A program made the translations under genes and the position numbers. From Mesorhizobium sp. M2A.F.Ca.ET.046.03.2.1 (GTDB taxonomy: Bacteria > Pseudomonadota > Alphaproteobacteria > Rhizobiales > Rhizobiaceae), in NCBI RefSeq assembly GCF_003952425.1, contig NZ_CP034449.1, positions 6,560,001-6,624,000 of the forward strand: a stretch of DNA of 64,000 nucleotides, written 5' to 3'. The first letter of the stretch is position 1. Each line of letters opens with the position of its first letter. This document shows positions 30,535-40,015 of the stretch, piece by piece. Under the pieces are notes generated by a model. It saw only the letters and a program-made list of their open reading frames with translations. It ran no database searches and had not been told where the DNA came from.

Positions 30535-31590
30535 TTAGAGTACGATGTCGGTCCAGAGCTCGGACGGATCCGGCTCGGCGTCGTTCTGGGCGAATTCGGC
30601 GGCGTCGGCGACGATGTCGCGAACTTCCTTGTCGATGGCCTTGAGCTCGTCCTCGCTTGCCCACTTCTTGTCGAGCAGCCGCACCCGAACCTGCTCGATC
30701 GGGTCGTGCTCGGAGCGCATCTTCTGCACCTCCTCCTTGGAGCGGTACTTCGCCGGGTCGGACATCGAATGGCCGCGATAGCGGTAGGTCTGCATTTCGA
30801 GGATAAGCGGGCCGTTGCCGGCGCGGCACCATTCGGTGGCGATGTCGGCCGCCGACTTCACGGCGCGGACGTCCATGCCGTCGACCTGGATGCCGGGGAT
30901 CTTGAAGGAAGCGCCGCGATGCGAGAAGTCGGTCTCTGCCGACGAGCGCGACACCGACGTGCCCATGGCGTAGCGGTTGTTCTCGATGATGTAGATCACC
31001 GGCAGCTTCCACAGCGAGGCCATGTTGAAGCTCTCATAGACCTGGCCCTGGTTGGCGGCGCCGTCGCCGAAATAAGTCAGCGAAACGTTCTTATTCTCGC
31101 GGTAGCGGTTGGCGAAGGCGAGACCGGTGCCGAGCGACACCTGGGCGCCGACGATGCCGTGGCCGCCATAGAAATGCTTCTCCTTGGAGAACATGTGCAT
31201 GGAGCCGCCCTTGCCCTTGGACAGGCCGCCGCGGCGTCCGGTGAGCTCGGCCATGACGCCGCGCGGTGACAGGTCCATCGCCAGCATGTGGCCGTGGTCG
31301 CGATAGGCGGTGATCATCTGGTCGCCTTCGACCAACGCCATCTTCATGCCGGTGACGACGGCTTCCTGGCCGATATAGAGATGGCAGAAGCCGCCGATGA
31401 AGCCCATGCCGTAAAGCTGGCCGGCCTTCTCCTCGAAGCGGCGGATCAAGAGCATATGCCGGTAGGCGGAGAGCTCTTCTTCCTTGGTGAAATCAGCGGG
31501 CTTGGGTGCTGACAGATTGGGCTGCTTGTCGGATCTGGATTTGTTGTCGGATCTGGATTTCGCGGGCGCTTTTTTGGCGGCGGTGGCCAT
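30535..31590 (-). CDS. pdhA: pyruvate dehydrogenase E1 alpha subunit
   Basis: A 351-residue ThDP-dependent subunit. Thiamine motif GDGAANQGQVYESFNMA, phosphorylation-loop-like region RYRGHSMSDP, and N-terminal RRFEEKAGQLYGMG. It decarboxylates pyruvate and reductively acetylates lipoyl groups. The first 30 residues are Lys/Ser-rich and contain a small repeat (SRSDNKSRSD) caused by a 17-bp direct repeat at 31526-31560. It is the first gene of pdhABC, with a probable operator region at 31670-31717. Confidence 0.96.
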   Translation of the reverse strand: MATAAKKAPAKSRSDNKSRSDKQPNLSAPKPADFTKEEELSAYRHMLLIRRFEEKAGQLYGMGFIGGFCHLYIGQEAVVTGMKMALVEGDQMITAYRDHGHMLAMDLSPRGVMAELTGRRGGLSKGKGGSMHMFSKEKHFYGGHGIVGAQVSLGTGLAFANRYRENKNVSLTYFGDGAANQGQVYESFNMASLWKLPVIYIIENNRYAMGTSVSRSSAETDFSHRGASFKIPGIQVDGMDVRAVKSAADIATEWCRAGNGPLILEMQTYRYRGHSMSDPAKYRSKEEVQKMRSEHDPIEQVRVRLLDKKWASEDELKAIDKEVRDIVADAAEFAQNDAEPDPSELWTDIVL

Positions 31591-31669
31591 GCGTCACTCC
31601 CTGTTGGCGTCTCTTTGCGGACATTCAGGGAGATCGAAAAGTCTCCCCACCGATTTGCGCGAGGCTAAC

Positions 31670-31717
31670 ATGCAAGGATGCATTGCGCCATGCTGAAAAA
31701 TGCATGGCTGGCATGCA
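31670..31717. promoter_or_regulatory. cluster of ATGC(A) motifs with a palindrome upstream of pdhA
   Basis: Five ATGC/ATGCA motifs in 48 bp (31670, 31678, 31690, 31700, 31713), including a perfect palindrome TGCATG-GCTGG-CATGCA (31701-31717). It lies 80-127 nt before the pdhA start in the ftsB-pdhA gap. The density and rough 10-bp phasing suggest an operator array for a pyruvate dehydrogenase regulator. The regulator is unknown. Confidence 0.45.
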
Positions 31718-31766
31718 TCTAAGCGATTAGAATCATTGAAAATAACGGCGATTAACCGAAAATCGG

Positions 31767-32090
31767 TTATTTCCTCGCGGAGGGCAGCATGATGGTGATT
31801 TCGTCGGGCTGAGACAAATTGAGCGCCTTTCGGGCCTGCTCGTCAAGCATATCCTTTTCCAGCGTGCCTTCATGCATCAGCTGGACACGGCGCTCGAAAT
31901 CGACCCGGCGCGCCTTCACGGCATCAAGCTGCGCCTGCAGTTCGGCCGCCCGGGCCTCGAGCCGGTACTTGGAATAGATGCCGAACTCGCCGTGATAGGC
32001 ATGGAAGCCGAAATAGGCCAGAAAGAGCGCGCAGAGCGAAGGGATGATCAGCCTGCCGGTGTTTCTCTGCTTGTGCTGACGTGTCCACAT
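31767..32090 (-). CDS. ftsB: septum formation initiator FtsB/DivIC family protein
   Basis: A 107-residue bitopic membrane protein: basic N-terminus, one helix (LIIPSLCALFLAYFGFHAYHG, about 14-34), then a coiled coil (RLEARAAELQAQLDAVKARRVDFERRVQLM). FtsB homologues join FtsL and FtsQ in the divisome. It lies between eno and pdhA on -, the usual rhizobial order. Confidence 0.88.
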   Translation of the reverse strand: MWTRQHKQRNTGRLIIPSLCALFLAYFGFHAYHGEFGIYSKYRLEARAAELQAQLDAVKARRVDFERRVQLMHEGTLEKDMLDEQARKALNLSQPDEITIMLPSARK

Positions 32091-32195
32091 GACCCGAACC
32101 CTCGCGGCCGCGAACGCAAGCGGCCATGAGTCGTATTTCGCCCGATTGTGCTTAATGGACGGTTACGGGCGACCTGTTGCAGGACCGCCGGAAAT

Positions 32196-32222
32196 GAAAA
32201 AGGGCGGGATGCCCCGCCCTTT
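32196..32222 (-). terminator. rho-independent terminator of eno
   Basis: A 10-bp stem (AAAGGGCGGG / CCCGCCCTTT) with loop ATGC, followed on - by T residues, 24 nt after the eno stop. It separates eno from ftsB. Confidence 0.88.
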
Positions 32223-32246
32223 CCAAACTGTTCCAAACAGGCTGGA

Positions 32247-33563
<1,317 letters not shown>

Positions 33564-33721
33564 TTAGCCAAAGCGGCGCAAAAGGCAATCGGCGCGCCCG
33601 CAATTATTGCCGCGGGCCGGATTCACGAAGCGCAAATTTCTGTCAACATAAGTCATGCGCATCGCGTGGCCTTCTCGTCTATGGTCGCGTTCGCGCGGGG
33701 CGAAACAGGAGGAGTTTCGCC

Positions 33722-33844
33722 ATGTCCCAGTTGAGCGGTATCGTGAGTTTGTTCCTGATCGCGGCGGCGTTCCTGACGTCGTGCGACGACCAGAAACCGC
33801 AGCAGAGCTCGGTGGAATTGTCGACGCTCCAAGCGGCGCAGTAG
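33722..33844 (+). CDS. 40-residue putative lipoprotein
   Basis: A very short gene with strong signals: AGGAGG 9 nt before the ATG at 33722, a lipoprotein signal peptide with lipobox LTSC (Cys21), and a mature peptide of only 20 residues (CDDQKPQQSSVELSTLQAAQ). It ends 7 nt before a perfect 16-bp terminator stem. I do not recognise a named family. Expression signals and lipobox were seen. The peptide's role is unknown. Confidence 0.65.
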   Translation: MSQLSGIVSLFLIAAAFLTSCDDQKPQQSSVELSTLQAAQ

Positions 33845-33850
33845 TTCAAC

Positions 33851-33890
33851 GCCAAAGGCCCCCGGGTTTTGCCCGGGGGCCTTTGGCTTT
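33851..33890 (+). terminator. strong rho-independent terminator after the small lipoprotein
   Basis: A perfect 16-bp stem (GCCAAAGGCCCCCGGG and its complement) around a 5-nt loop, followed by TTT. It lies between the convergent lipoprotein and PRC-barrel genes and may serve both. Confidence 0.88.
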
Positions 33891-33909
33891 CAGTGCACCT
33901 ATCTAGCGG

Positions 33910-34275
33910 TCAATGCCAATAGGGCTTCACGTGATAATACTGGAATGAAGCATCGCGAGCGGCCTCGCCGTCAGCGCCGGTCAGTTCCTCGATCGAATAG
34001 GCGGGCGCGGCCTGCAACTGCTCCTTGGTGAACGGGACGACGTAGCCGCCTTGATCCTCGTCATAGTCAAGCGTCGCCCACGGGATGGCGTGGTACTTCT
34101 CGCCCATGCCAAGGAAGCCGCCGAAGCCGATCACGGCGAACATGATGCCGTTCGACATCTTGTCGAGCATCACGTCCTCGATACTGCCGATGCTCTTGCC
34201 TTCCGTGTTGTAGACAGACGTGCCGATGACGCGCGAGGCGGCAATGGCTTCAGTGTGCCCGGACGGGGTGGTCAT
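33910..34275 (-). CDS. PRC-barrel domain protein
   Basis: A 121-residue protein with a PRC-barrel (IAASRVIGTSVYNTEGKSIGSIEDVMLDKMSNGIMFAVIGFGGFLGMGEKYHAIPW), a fold shared with photosynthetic reaction centre H subunits and RimM. No signal peptide. Such stand-alone proteins are common and often abundant in rhizobia; function unknown. It lies between eno and kdsA. Confidence 0.85.
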   Translation of the reverse strand: MTTPSGHTEAIAASRVIGTSVYNTEGKSIGSIEDVMLDKMSNGIMFAVIGFGGFLGMGEKYHAIPWATLDYDEDQGGYVVPFTKEQLQAAPAYSIEELTGADGEAARDASFQYYHVKPYWH

Positions 34276-34403
34276 GGTGGTGCTCCTCTCGATTGAATGC
34301 CTGCATTGACAATGAGAGGAGCGGGTGAAGGTTCCCGACTTTTGCTTGCTGTCGACCAGGCAGTGCCAACTCCCACAAGCCAGCGCGAGGTCCGTCGCCG
34401 CAA

Positions 34404-35249
34404 TCAGTGCCCCTTGGCGATGCGGTCGAAGGCCATCAGCTTTTCCAGCAGCGCCGGCATGTCCTTGAGAGGCACCATGTTAGGGCCGTCTGAAGACGTG
34501 GAATTGTCGGGGTCCTGATGGGTCTCGATGAAGACACCGGCCACACCGACGGCAACGGCCGCGCGCGCCAGCGTCGCGACGAAGCGCCGTTCGCCGCCGG
34601 AGGAGCCGCCCTGCCCGCCCGGCTGCTGCACGGAATGGGTCGCGTCGAAAATCACCGGAGCGCCGATCTCGGCCATGATCGGCAACGCGCGCATGTCAGA
34701 GACCAGCGTGTTGTAGCCGAAGGAGACACCGCGCTCGGTGGTGAGCACGTTCGCATTGCCGGAGCCAGTGATCTTGGCGACGACGTTCTTCATGTCCCAG
34801 GGCGCGAGGAACTGGCCCTTCTTCACATTGATGACTTTGCCGGTTTTGGCCGCGGCGACCAGCATGTCGGTCTGGCGCGACAGGAAGGCCGGGATCTGCA
34901 GGACATCGACGTGGGGCGCGACGATGGCGCATTGTTCCTCGGTGTGGACGTCGGTCAGCACCGGGAGCCCAAACTCCTTGCGCAGATCGTCGAAGATCGG
35001 CATCGCCGCATCGAGCCCAGCACCGCGCGTCGCCGAAAGCGAGGTGCGGTTGGCCTTGTCGTAGCTCGTCTTGTAGACAAGGCCGATGCCCAGACGGTCA
35101 GTCAGTTCCTTCAGCGCGCCGGCCATGTCGAAGGCGTGCTGGCGCGATTCAAGCTGGCACGGGCCGGCGATCAGCGACAGCGGCGCATTGTTGGCGAAGA
35201 CGACCTTGCCGACGGTTACCGATGAATTGGGCGCCAGGGGCTTGCTCAT
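34404..35249 (-). CDS. kdsA: 3-deoxy-8-phosphooctulonate synthase (KDO-8-P synthase)
   Basis: A 281-residue enzyme condensing phosphoenolpyruvate with arabinose 5-phosphate for the KDO of lipopolysaccharide. Motifs LIAGPCQLESRQHAFDMA, YKTSYDKANRTS, ADVLQIPAFLSRQTD and FDATHSVQQPGGQG are intact. It uses PEP, the product of the nearby eno, and the two genes lie close together in rhizobia. The start overlaps the preceding VOC gene stop by 4 nt. Confidence 0.97.
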   Translation of the reverse strand: MSKPLAPNSSVTVGKVVFANNAPLSLIAGPCQLESRQHAFDMAGALKELTDRLGIGLVYKTSYDKANRTSLSATRGAGLDAAMPIFDDLRKEFGLPVLTDVHTEEQCAIVAPHVDVLQIPAFLSRQTDMLVAAAKTGKVINVKKGQFLAPWDMKNVVAKITGSGNANVLTTERGVSFGYNTLVSDMRALPIMAEIGAPVIFDATHSVQQPGGQGGSSGGERRFVATLARAAVAVGVAGVFIETHQDPDNSTSSDGPNMVPLKDMPALLEKLMAFDRIAKGH

Positions 35250-36121
35250 GGGATCTCCCGGAAGATGAAGGCGGCGCCCTGCCCGGGCGCCGGCGGAACG
35301 ACGATATCATTGCCGCTCATGTTGTGTCGGACTGCGTTGTCCGCAAGCAGCTGCTTGGCGGCGGCCGTGTCGCGAACCGAGAAAACGATGGCCGTGAAGC
35401 GCAGGTTCGGCGATGGCGCGACTTTCAGCCCAAAGCGCGAGCCATAGTCTTCGCACGAAAGAACGCTGAGGACCGCATTCGGCAGCCGCACCGCGTCGCC
35501 ATCGCTCGCATCCGCTTCGGCGGCGGTCGCGATCAATCCGATCTGGGCTGCGGGCCTGTCACTGACGGCGATGATTTCGAGAATACCCGTCACGCCATTG
35601 GCGTGCGCCTGCAGCGCCGTGCGATCGATCTTTGGCGCGTTGATGCGCTGGCAGGCGAAGAGGAAGGCCTCGTCGGCCTCCTTGTCGGATACGAATGCCA
35701 GCTTGAAGGAAGCCATGTCGCTTTTGCCGTTTGCGTCGGTAAAGGCGCGCGAGAAGCTCAGCATCCCGCCGGCCGAAAGACCGGCCTCGACATAGCGCGT
35801 ATGATCGGCATCGGCATTGGCCGTTCCGAAGACAACAGCGGAAAAACCTTCCTCGCCAAGGGTTTGACGGTAGAGACGGTCGCGCGCGACGAAGACATTG
35901 CCTTCGCTTATGGCGAGGTCCGCCGCCTGTTCATTTCCGATCGCCAGCGGCTCCAGATAGGTGCCGTCGGTGAAAAAGACGCAGGCATTCTCCGTGCCGA
36001 AGGGGTGGATGCCCGTGGGCGCGACGACAAAGCCGAGCGACGTCAGGCGCGAGCGGACGGCATCGAGGTTCTCTGCCGGCAGAACGAGATGGTCGAGCGG
36101 ATGAGCGGATTTTTTGGTCAT
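35246..36121 (-). CDS. VOC/glyoxalase-like domain protein
   Basis: A 291-residue two-module VOC protein. The first module begins HPLDHLVLPAENLDAVRSRLTSLGFVVAPTGIHPFGTENACVFF, typical of the Glyoxalase_3 group; the second is near 180-285. The usual metal ligands are partly visible (H9, E near FGTEN). Substrate unknown. It precedes and overlaps kdsA, so the two are co-transcribed. Confidence 0.82.
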   Translation of the reverse strand: MTKKSAHPLDHLVLPAENLDAVRSRLTSLGFVVAPTGIHPFGTENACVFFTDGTYLEPLAIGNEQAADLAISEGNVFVARDRLYRQTLGEEGFSAVVFGTANADADHTRYVEAGLSAGGMLSFSRAFTDANGKSDMASFKLAFVSDKEADEAFLFACQRINAPKIDRTALQAHANGVTGILEIIAVSDRPAAQIGLIATAAEADASDGDAVRLPNAVLSVLSCEDYGSRFGLKVAPSPNLRFTAIVFSVRDTAAAKQLLADNAVRHNMSGNDIVVPPAPGQGAAFIFREIP

Positions 36122-36193
36122 GCCGGCGCGGTTTGCCCCATTCCGACCCGCGGTTCAAGGGCGCGGGATCGACAGTATGCGCGCTATGCCGGT

Positions 36194-36484
36194 TCAGGCC
36201 GCGGCAACGACGTCGGCCGAATAGCGCAGTTCGCGCATCGGCTTCACCTTGCTGGTCGTGTCGGCGTAAATCGGATGCGCCTTGTAGGCGGCAAGCGCCG
36301 CCTCGTCCTCGAACTCGGCATAGACGACCACGTCGATCGCGTTGGAGAACAGATCGACCTTGGTGTTGAGCGTCACTTCGAAATGCTTGGAATGCGGAAT
36401 CTTGCCTAGCGCCAGCAGGCCCGAGCGCACGGCCTCGACATCTTCCTTGCGCCGCACGCTGAAGAAAACGATGTGCCGGATCAA
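36194..36484 (-). CDS. Dabb-domain (stress-responsive alpha/beta barrel) protein
   Basis: A 96-residue dimeric alpha-beta barrel protein (LIRHIVFFSVRRKEDVEAVRSGL, HPIYADTTSKVKPMRELRYSADV). There is no ATG at the domain start. A TTG at 36484 is placed 5 nt after GGAGG and matches the usual MIRHIVFF N-terminus, so I take it as the start; the longer open frame upstream lacks support. Function of the family is poorly defined. Confidence 0.8.
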   Translation of the reverse strand: MIRHIVFFSVRRKEDVEAVRSGLLALGKIPHSKHFEVTLNTKVDLFSNAIDVVVYAEFEDEAALAAYKAHPIYADTTSKVKPMRELRYSADVVAAA

Positions 36485-36585
36485 GCCAACCTCCGTGATC
36501 GTCGATTCAGCGGTGTTTTTGTGGGAGCGATGCCTGGGCGTCAACCGGCAACGATGTCGCGCCCGCGATATGCAACCGGCAAGGC

Positions 36586-36714
36586 TTATCCGGTGACTTG
36601 GCGCACGATGCGCGACATTTCCCGCACGGTCACGTCGAGATAGTGACCATGATTGTAGAGGCCATCCCAGATCAGGAAGAAGGCAATGGCTGCGATGACG
36701 ATTACATAACGCAT
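36586..36714 (-). CDS. 42-residue small membrane protein
   Basis: A short protein with one hydrophobic helix (YVIVIAAIAFFLIWDGLYNHG) and a short polar tail (HYLDVTVREMSRIVRQVTG). The helix-tail layout and regular codon use argue for a real gene, and I recall similar small proteins in rhizobia, but I cannot name a function. The ATG at 36714 is chosen over an in-frame ATG at 36780. Confidence 0.6.
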   Translation of the reverse strand: MRYVIVIAAIAFFLIWDGLYNHGHYLDVTVREMSRIVRQVTG

Positions 36715-36845
36715 GGCTAAAACTAACGCATGTGGACGGCTTGAACCAGAGTGGGAGCGGCCACGGTCCTTCGAGTTCACGGCTTTTTGCCCCGGGCCGC
36801 TTCTCCGGGCCGGTCACCAAGCCTTCGACTGCGGCGCCAAGAGCA

Positions 36846-38111
36846 TCAGCTCTTGTCGTCGTCGCCCTGCGTGATCAGCCGCGCGCTGCGCTGACCTGTA
36901 AGATAAATCCATAGCCAGCTAAGCGAAACCGCCAGGCGGTTGCGGAAGTCGATCAGGAAATAGATGTGGGCGATGCCCCACAGCCACCAGGCGAGCCAGC
37001 CGGTGAGCTTGATCCAGCCGAAATCGATCGCGGCGGCGCGTTTGCCGATCGTCGCCAGATCGCCGGCATGACGGTATTGGAAAGGCCGCGTGGCGATGTC
37101 GCCGGCAAGCCGCGCCTTGATCGTCGCGGCGACATGCTTGCCCTCCTGCTTGGCCGAGGGCGCCACACCCGGCACGGGCTTCCCATCCGGCCGCACCACA
37201 TGCGCGGTGTCGCCGATGACGAAAATGTCCGGGCTGCTCGGCACGGTGAGGTCGGGTTCGACCAGCACCCTGCCCGCCCGGTCGGCGGAAGCGCCCAGCC
37301 ATTCGGCCGCAGACGAGGCGGCAACGCCAGCGGCCCAGATGATCGTCCTTGCCGGTAGCTGCTTGTCGCCAAAGACGACGCCCTCGGCGTCGAGTCGGGT
37401 GACGGGGCGGCCGAGCTCGACGGTGACGCCGAGCCGCTCCAGCGCCTTGCGGGCGTAGTCGGAAAGTTGCGGCGCGAAATTTGCCAGGATGCGGTCGCCG
37501 GCCTCGATCAGCACGACGCGCGCCTGGCGTGTGTCGATGTTGCGGAACTCGCCGCGTAGCGTGTCGTGCGCGAGTTCGACAATGGTGCCGGCGAGCTCTG
37601 CGCCCGTCGGGCCGCCGCCGACGATGACAAACGTCAGCAACGCCTGGCGCCTGGTGGGATCGGTTTCGCGTTCGGCCTGCTCGAAGGCGAGCAGGATGCG
37701 GCGCCGGATCGTCGTGGCATCCTCGAGCGTCTTCAGCCCCGGCGCGAACGGCTCCCACTCGTCATGGCCGAAATAGGCGTGACGCGCGCCGGTGGCGAGG
37801 ACCAGCGTGTCGTAAGGGACCGAACTGCCGTCGTCGAGCAGCACGCGCTTGCCGGCGCGGTCGACACCGGTGACAGTGCCGAGAAGCGTCGTCACGTCCT
37901 TGCGCCTGCGTAAGAGATGACGGATCGGCCAGGCCACCTCCGAGGTCGCCAGCGACGTCGTCGCCACCTGGTAGAGCAGCGGCTGGAACAGGTGGTGATT
38001 GCGCTTGTCGATCATGGTGATGCGCACCGGCGCACCAGCCAGCGCGCGGGTGAGTTCGAGCCCGCCGAATCCGGCGCCGACGACCACGACATGATGCCTG
38101 GCTTCGCTCAT
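36846..38111 (-). CDS. ndh: type II NADH dehydrogenase (NDH-2), NAD(P)/FAD-dependent
   Basis: A 421-residue flavoprotein oxidising NADH and reducing quinone without pumping protons. FAD motif VVGAGFGGLELTRAL, NAD motif IVGGGPTGAELAGTI, FAD C-terminal site VFVIGDTAHV-like (FVIGDTAHVVRPDG), and a C-terminal hydrophobic/amphipathic tail (WLAWWLWGIAHIYFLIDF) for membrane attachment. The ATG at 38111 gives a normal length; the open frame to 38516 antisense to the next gene is spurious. Confidence 0.92.
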   Translation of the reverse strand: MSEARHHVVVVGAGFGGLELTRALAGAPVRITMIDKRNHHLFQPLLYQVATTSLATSEVAWPIRHLLRRRKDVTTLLGTVTGVDRAGKRVLLDDGSSVPYDTLVLATGARHAYFGHDEWEPFAPGLKTLEDATTIRRRILLAFEQAERETDPTRRQALLTFVIVGGGPTGAELAGTIVELAHDTLRGEFRNIDTRQARVVLIEAGDRILANFAPQLSDYARKALERLGVTVELGRPVTRLDAEGVVFGDKQLPARTIIWAAGVAASSAAEWLGASADRAGRVLVEPDLTVPSSPDIFVIGDTAHVVRPDGKPVPGVAPSAKQEGKHVAATIKARLAGDIATRPFQYRHAGDLATIGKRAAAIDFGWIKLTGWLAWWLWGIAHIYFLIDFRNRLAVSLSWLWIYLTGQRSARLITQGDDDKS

Positions 38112-38283
38112 TTCATCCACCTCGCGGTGTAAAACTACCACATAGAATGTAGGTATTTTGTGCGCTGCAACAACAGTCTTGCCGGCTGGAAACATGCCCC
38201 AGAGTCGTCGCGCGGCGTCGTGAATGCATATGTAGCGCGTGCTGCCGCAGGTATAGCGTGAGACCCCATGACAGGAGCCTATC

Positions 38284-38943
38284 ATGGCTGACAATCGCGA
38301 CGACGAAGGGCCGGCCCAATACGCATCACCGCCCTGCTTCATGCATGAACTCGAGCCGGAATACCGGGAGCCGCTGTCCGATTGGACGGATATCAGGCGT
38401 TGGCGCAAGGCCGAGCGCGAGCGGCTCATCAATGCCCGCCTTGCCGTCTCAGCCGATGCGCGCGCCGCCATGTCGGCACGTATCGCGGTCGGCCTCGACG
38501 CGCTGATCGGCGACATAGAGGGCCGGATGGTCAGCCTCTATTGGCCGTTTCGCGGCGAGCCGGATCTGCGCGGCTGGATGGCCTCTATCAACGAGCGCGG
38601 CGGCCGCACCGCGCTGCCTGTCGTCATCGAGAAGGGTCAGCCGCTGGTGTTTCGCGCCTACAGACCGGGCGACCGGCTGGAAAAGGGTGTCTGGAACATT
38701 CCGATCCCGGCCGAAGGCGACCCCGTCCTGCCCGACATCGTGATTTCGCCGATCGTCGGCATCGATCCAGGCAAGTATCGGCTGGGCTATGGCGGCGGCT
38801 TTTACGACCGCACGCTGGCCGCCATGCCGTTCAGGCCGCTGGTGATCGGCGTCGGCTATGAATTGCAGCGCATCCCCACCATCTACCCGCAGCCGCACGA
38901 CATTGCGATGACGACTGTGGTGACGGAGGCGAATCCCGCCTAA
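38284..38943 (+). CDS. 5-formyltetrahydrofolate cyclo-ligase family protein
   Basis: A 219-residue protein with the cyclo-ligase core: basic N-helix RRWRKAERERLINARLAV, LYWPFRGEPDL, and the signature RLGYGGGFYDRTLA. It converts 5-formyl-THF to 5,10-methenyl-THF. An extra N-terminal segment of about 35 residues (MADNRDDEGPAQYASPP) is not in the minimal enzyme, so this may be a rhizobial paralogue. AGGAG precedes the start. It converges with and overlaps the next gene at its 3' end. Confidence 0.85.
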   Translation: MADNRDDEGPAQYASPPCFMHELEPEYREPLSDWTDIRRWRKAERERLINARLAVSADARAAMSARIAVGLDALIGDIEGRMVSLYWPFRGEPDLRGWMASINERGGRTALPVVIEKGQPLVFRAYRPGDRLEKGVWNIPIPAEGDPVLPDIVISPIVGIDPGKYRLGYGGGFYDRTLAAMPFRPLVIGVGYELQRIPTIYPQPHDIAMTTVVTEANPA

Positions 38944-39289
38944 ACGGGCCAGGTCCATCGATCGGATAGTGGAAAATCAGCGTGAAAGTGACGCCGACCG
39001 CCTCCATGTCCCTGCGGCCGTCGACGACCATCTCCTTCAGGGTGTTGAGTTGCGCCGCATGCTCGTCGGTATCCCAGACGCTAACTTGGACCATCTCGCC
39101 TTTCGGCGAGACGCCCGAATAAAAGTGGAGCAGCCCCGGCAGCCGTCTGACGGCTTGGATGATGTACTGCGCGGTTTTCTTGCTGGCGGCATCAACCTCG
39201 GCAAACCGAGCCGGGTCGAAGCTGGCGCGCGAGATGCGGATGAGGGAGGTTGTCGGCAATGACTCGGCGAGCGTAGTTCTTTCTGTCAT
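38831..39289 (-). CDS. dimeric alpha-beta barrel protein (monooxygenase-like)
   Basis: A 152-residue frame. Residues 15-115 (SLIRISRASFDPARFAEVDAASKKTAQYIIQAVRRLPGLLHFYSGVSPKGEMVQVSVWDTDEHAAQL) resemble the antibiotic-biosynthesis-monooxygenase/dimeric barrel fold. The last 35-40 residues are Arg/Ser/Pro-rich and overlap the convergent cyclo-ligase gene by 113 nt. In the next frame the protein would end WTWPV beside that gene's stop, so the present tail may be a read-through after a small shift. Function unknown. Confidence 0.68.
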   Translation of the reverse strand: MTERTTLAESLPTTSLIRISRASFDPARFAEVDAASKKTAQYIIQAVRRLPGLLHFYSGVSPKGEMVQVSVWDTDEHAAQLNTLKEMVVDGRRDMEAVGVTFTLIFHYPIDGPGPFRRDSPPSPQSSSQCRAAAGRWWGCAAIHSRRRSPAA

Positions 39290-39328
39290 ATCGCAGCTGC
39301 TGCCTCCTACTGGTTATCAATCCAGATC

Positions 39329-39802
39329 CTAGGCCATCTCCGGCCTCAAGCCGACCGCCGTGCGATCGACGATCTCGCGCAGCGCGAAGGACGAGTTGAT
39401 CTTGGTCACATGCGGCATCGCCGACAGCCACTCCTTGTGGATGCGCTCATAGTCGACGAGATCCTTCGCCGCGATGCGCAGGATGTAGTCGTATTCGCCC
39501 GACATCAGATGGCAGGAGAGCACGTTCGGGCAACGCTTGATCGCCGCCTCGAAATCCGACAGCGTCTTTTCGAATTGCCCCGACAGCGATATGTGCACGA
39601 TCGCCGTCATCTGGTGGCCGAGCGCGCTGTTGGAAAGCCGCGCGTGATAGCCGCGGATGGTTCCGGACTTCTCCAGGTTGTCGAGCCTGCGCGAGCAGGC
39701 CGATTGCGAAAGGCCGACCTTCTCGGCAAGCGCCGCATTGGGTATCCGGCCATCCTTCTGCAAAGTCTCCAGAATGGCGATATCAATCCTGTCGAGCGGC
39801 AT
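39329..39802 (-). CDS. aldR: Lrp/AsnC family regulator, AldR-like
   Basis: A 157-residue feast/famine regulator: HTH (LDRIDIAILETLQKDGRIPNAALAEKVGLSQSACSRRLDNLE) and a RAM ligand-binding domain (VHISLSGQFEKTLSDFEAAIKRCPNVLSCHLMSGEYDYILRI). It is divergent from alanine dehydrogenase (213-nt gap), which strongly suggests it controls ald in response to alanine. The start at 39802 (MPLDRID) fits the family; an ATG at 39841 is an alternative. Confidence 0.9.
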   Translation of the reverse strand: MPLDRIDIAILETLQKDGRIPNAALAEKVGLSQSACSRRLDNLEKSGTIRGYHARLSNSALGHQMTAIVHISLSGQFEKTLSDFEAAIKRCPNVLSCHLMSGEYDYILRIAAKDLVDYERIHKEWLSAMPHVTKINSSFALREIVDRTAVGLRPEMA

Positions 39803-40015
39803 TTTTCGTGGTTCCTGCGAATTTCCGGCTATTTTGCGCAACGATTATCGAAGACCGATCCTTGCCGCAAGTGCATTCGCAAACACATACGGAACGATTC
39901 GTGGTTGACTGCGATTATTGCGTGTCGCCTCCAAATCGCGCGGCGTTCCGGAGCTGATGGCATGCACCAATGACAGGGAGAGCGCCCCTGAAAGGGCGTG
40001 GACAGGAGAAGAAAG

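Noticed and set aside
38112..38283. possible 6S RNA upstream of the cyclo-ligase gene
   Set aside because: 6S RNA often lies near this gene in proteobacteria, but the 172 bp here lack the long bubble-containing hairpin I would expect, and the gene has an N-terminal extension suggesting a paralogue.
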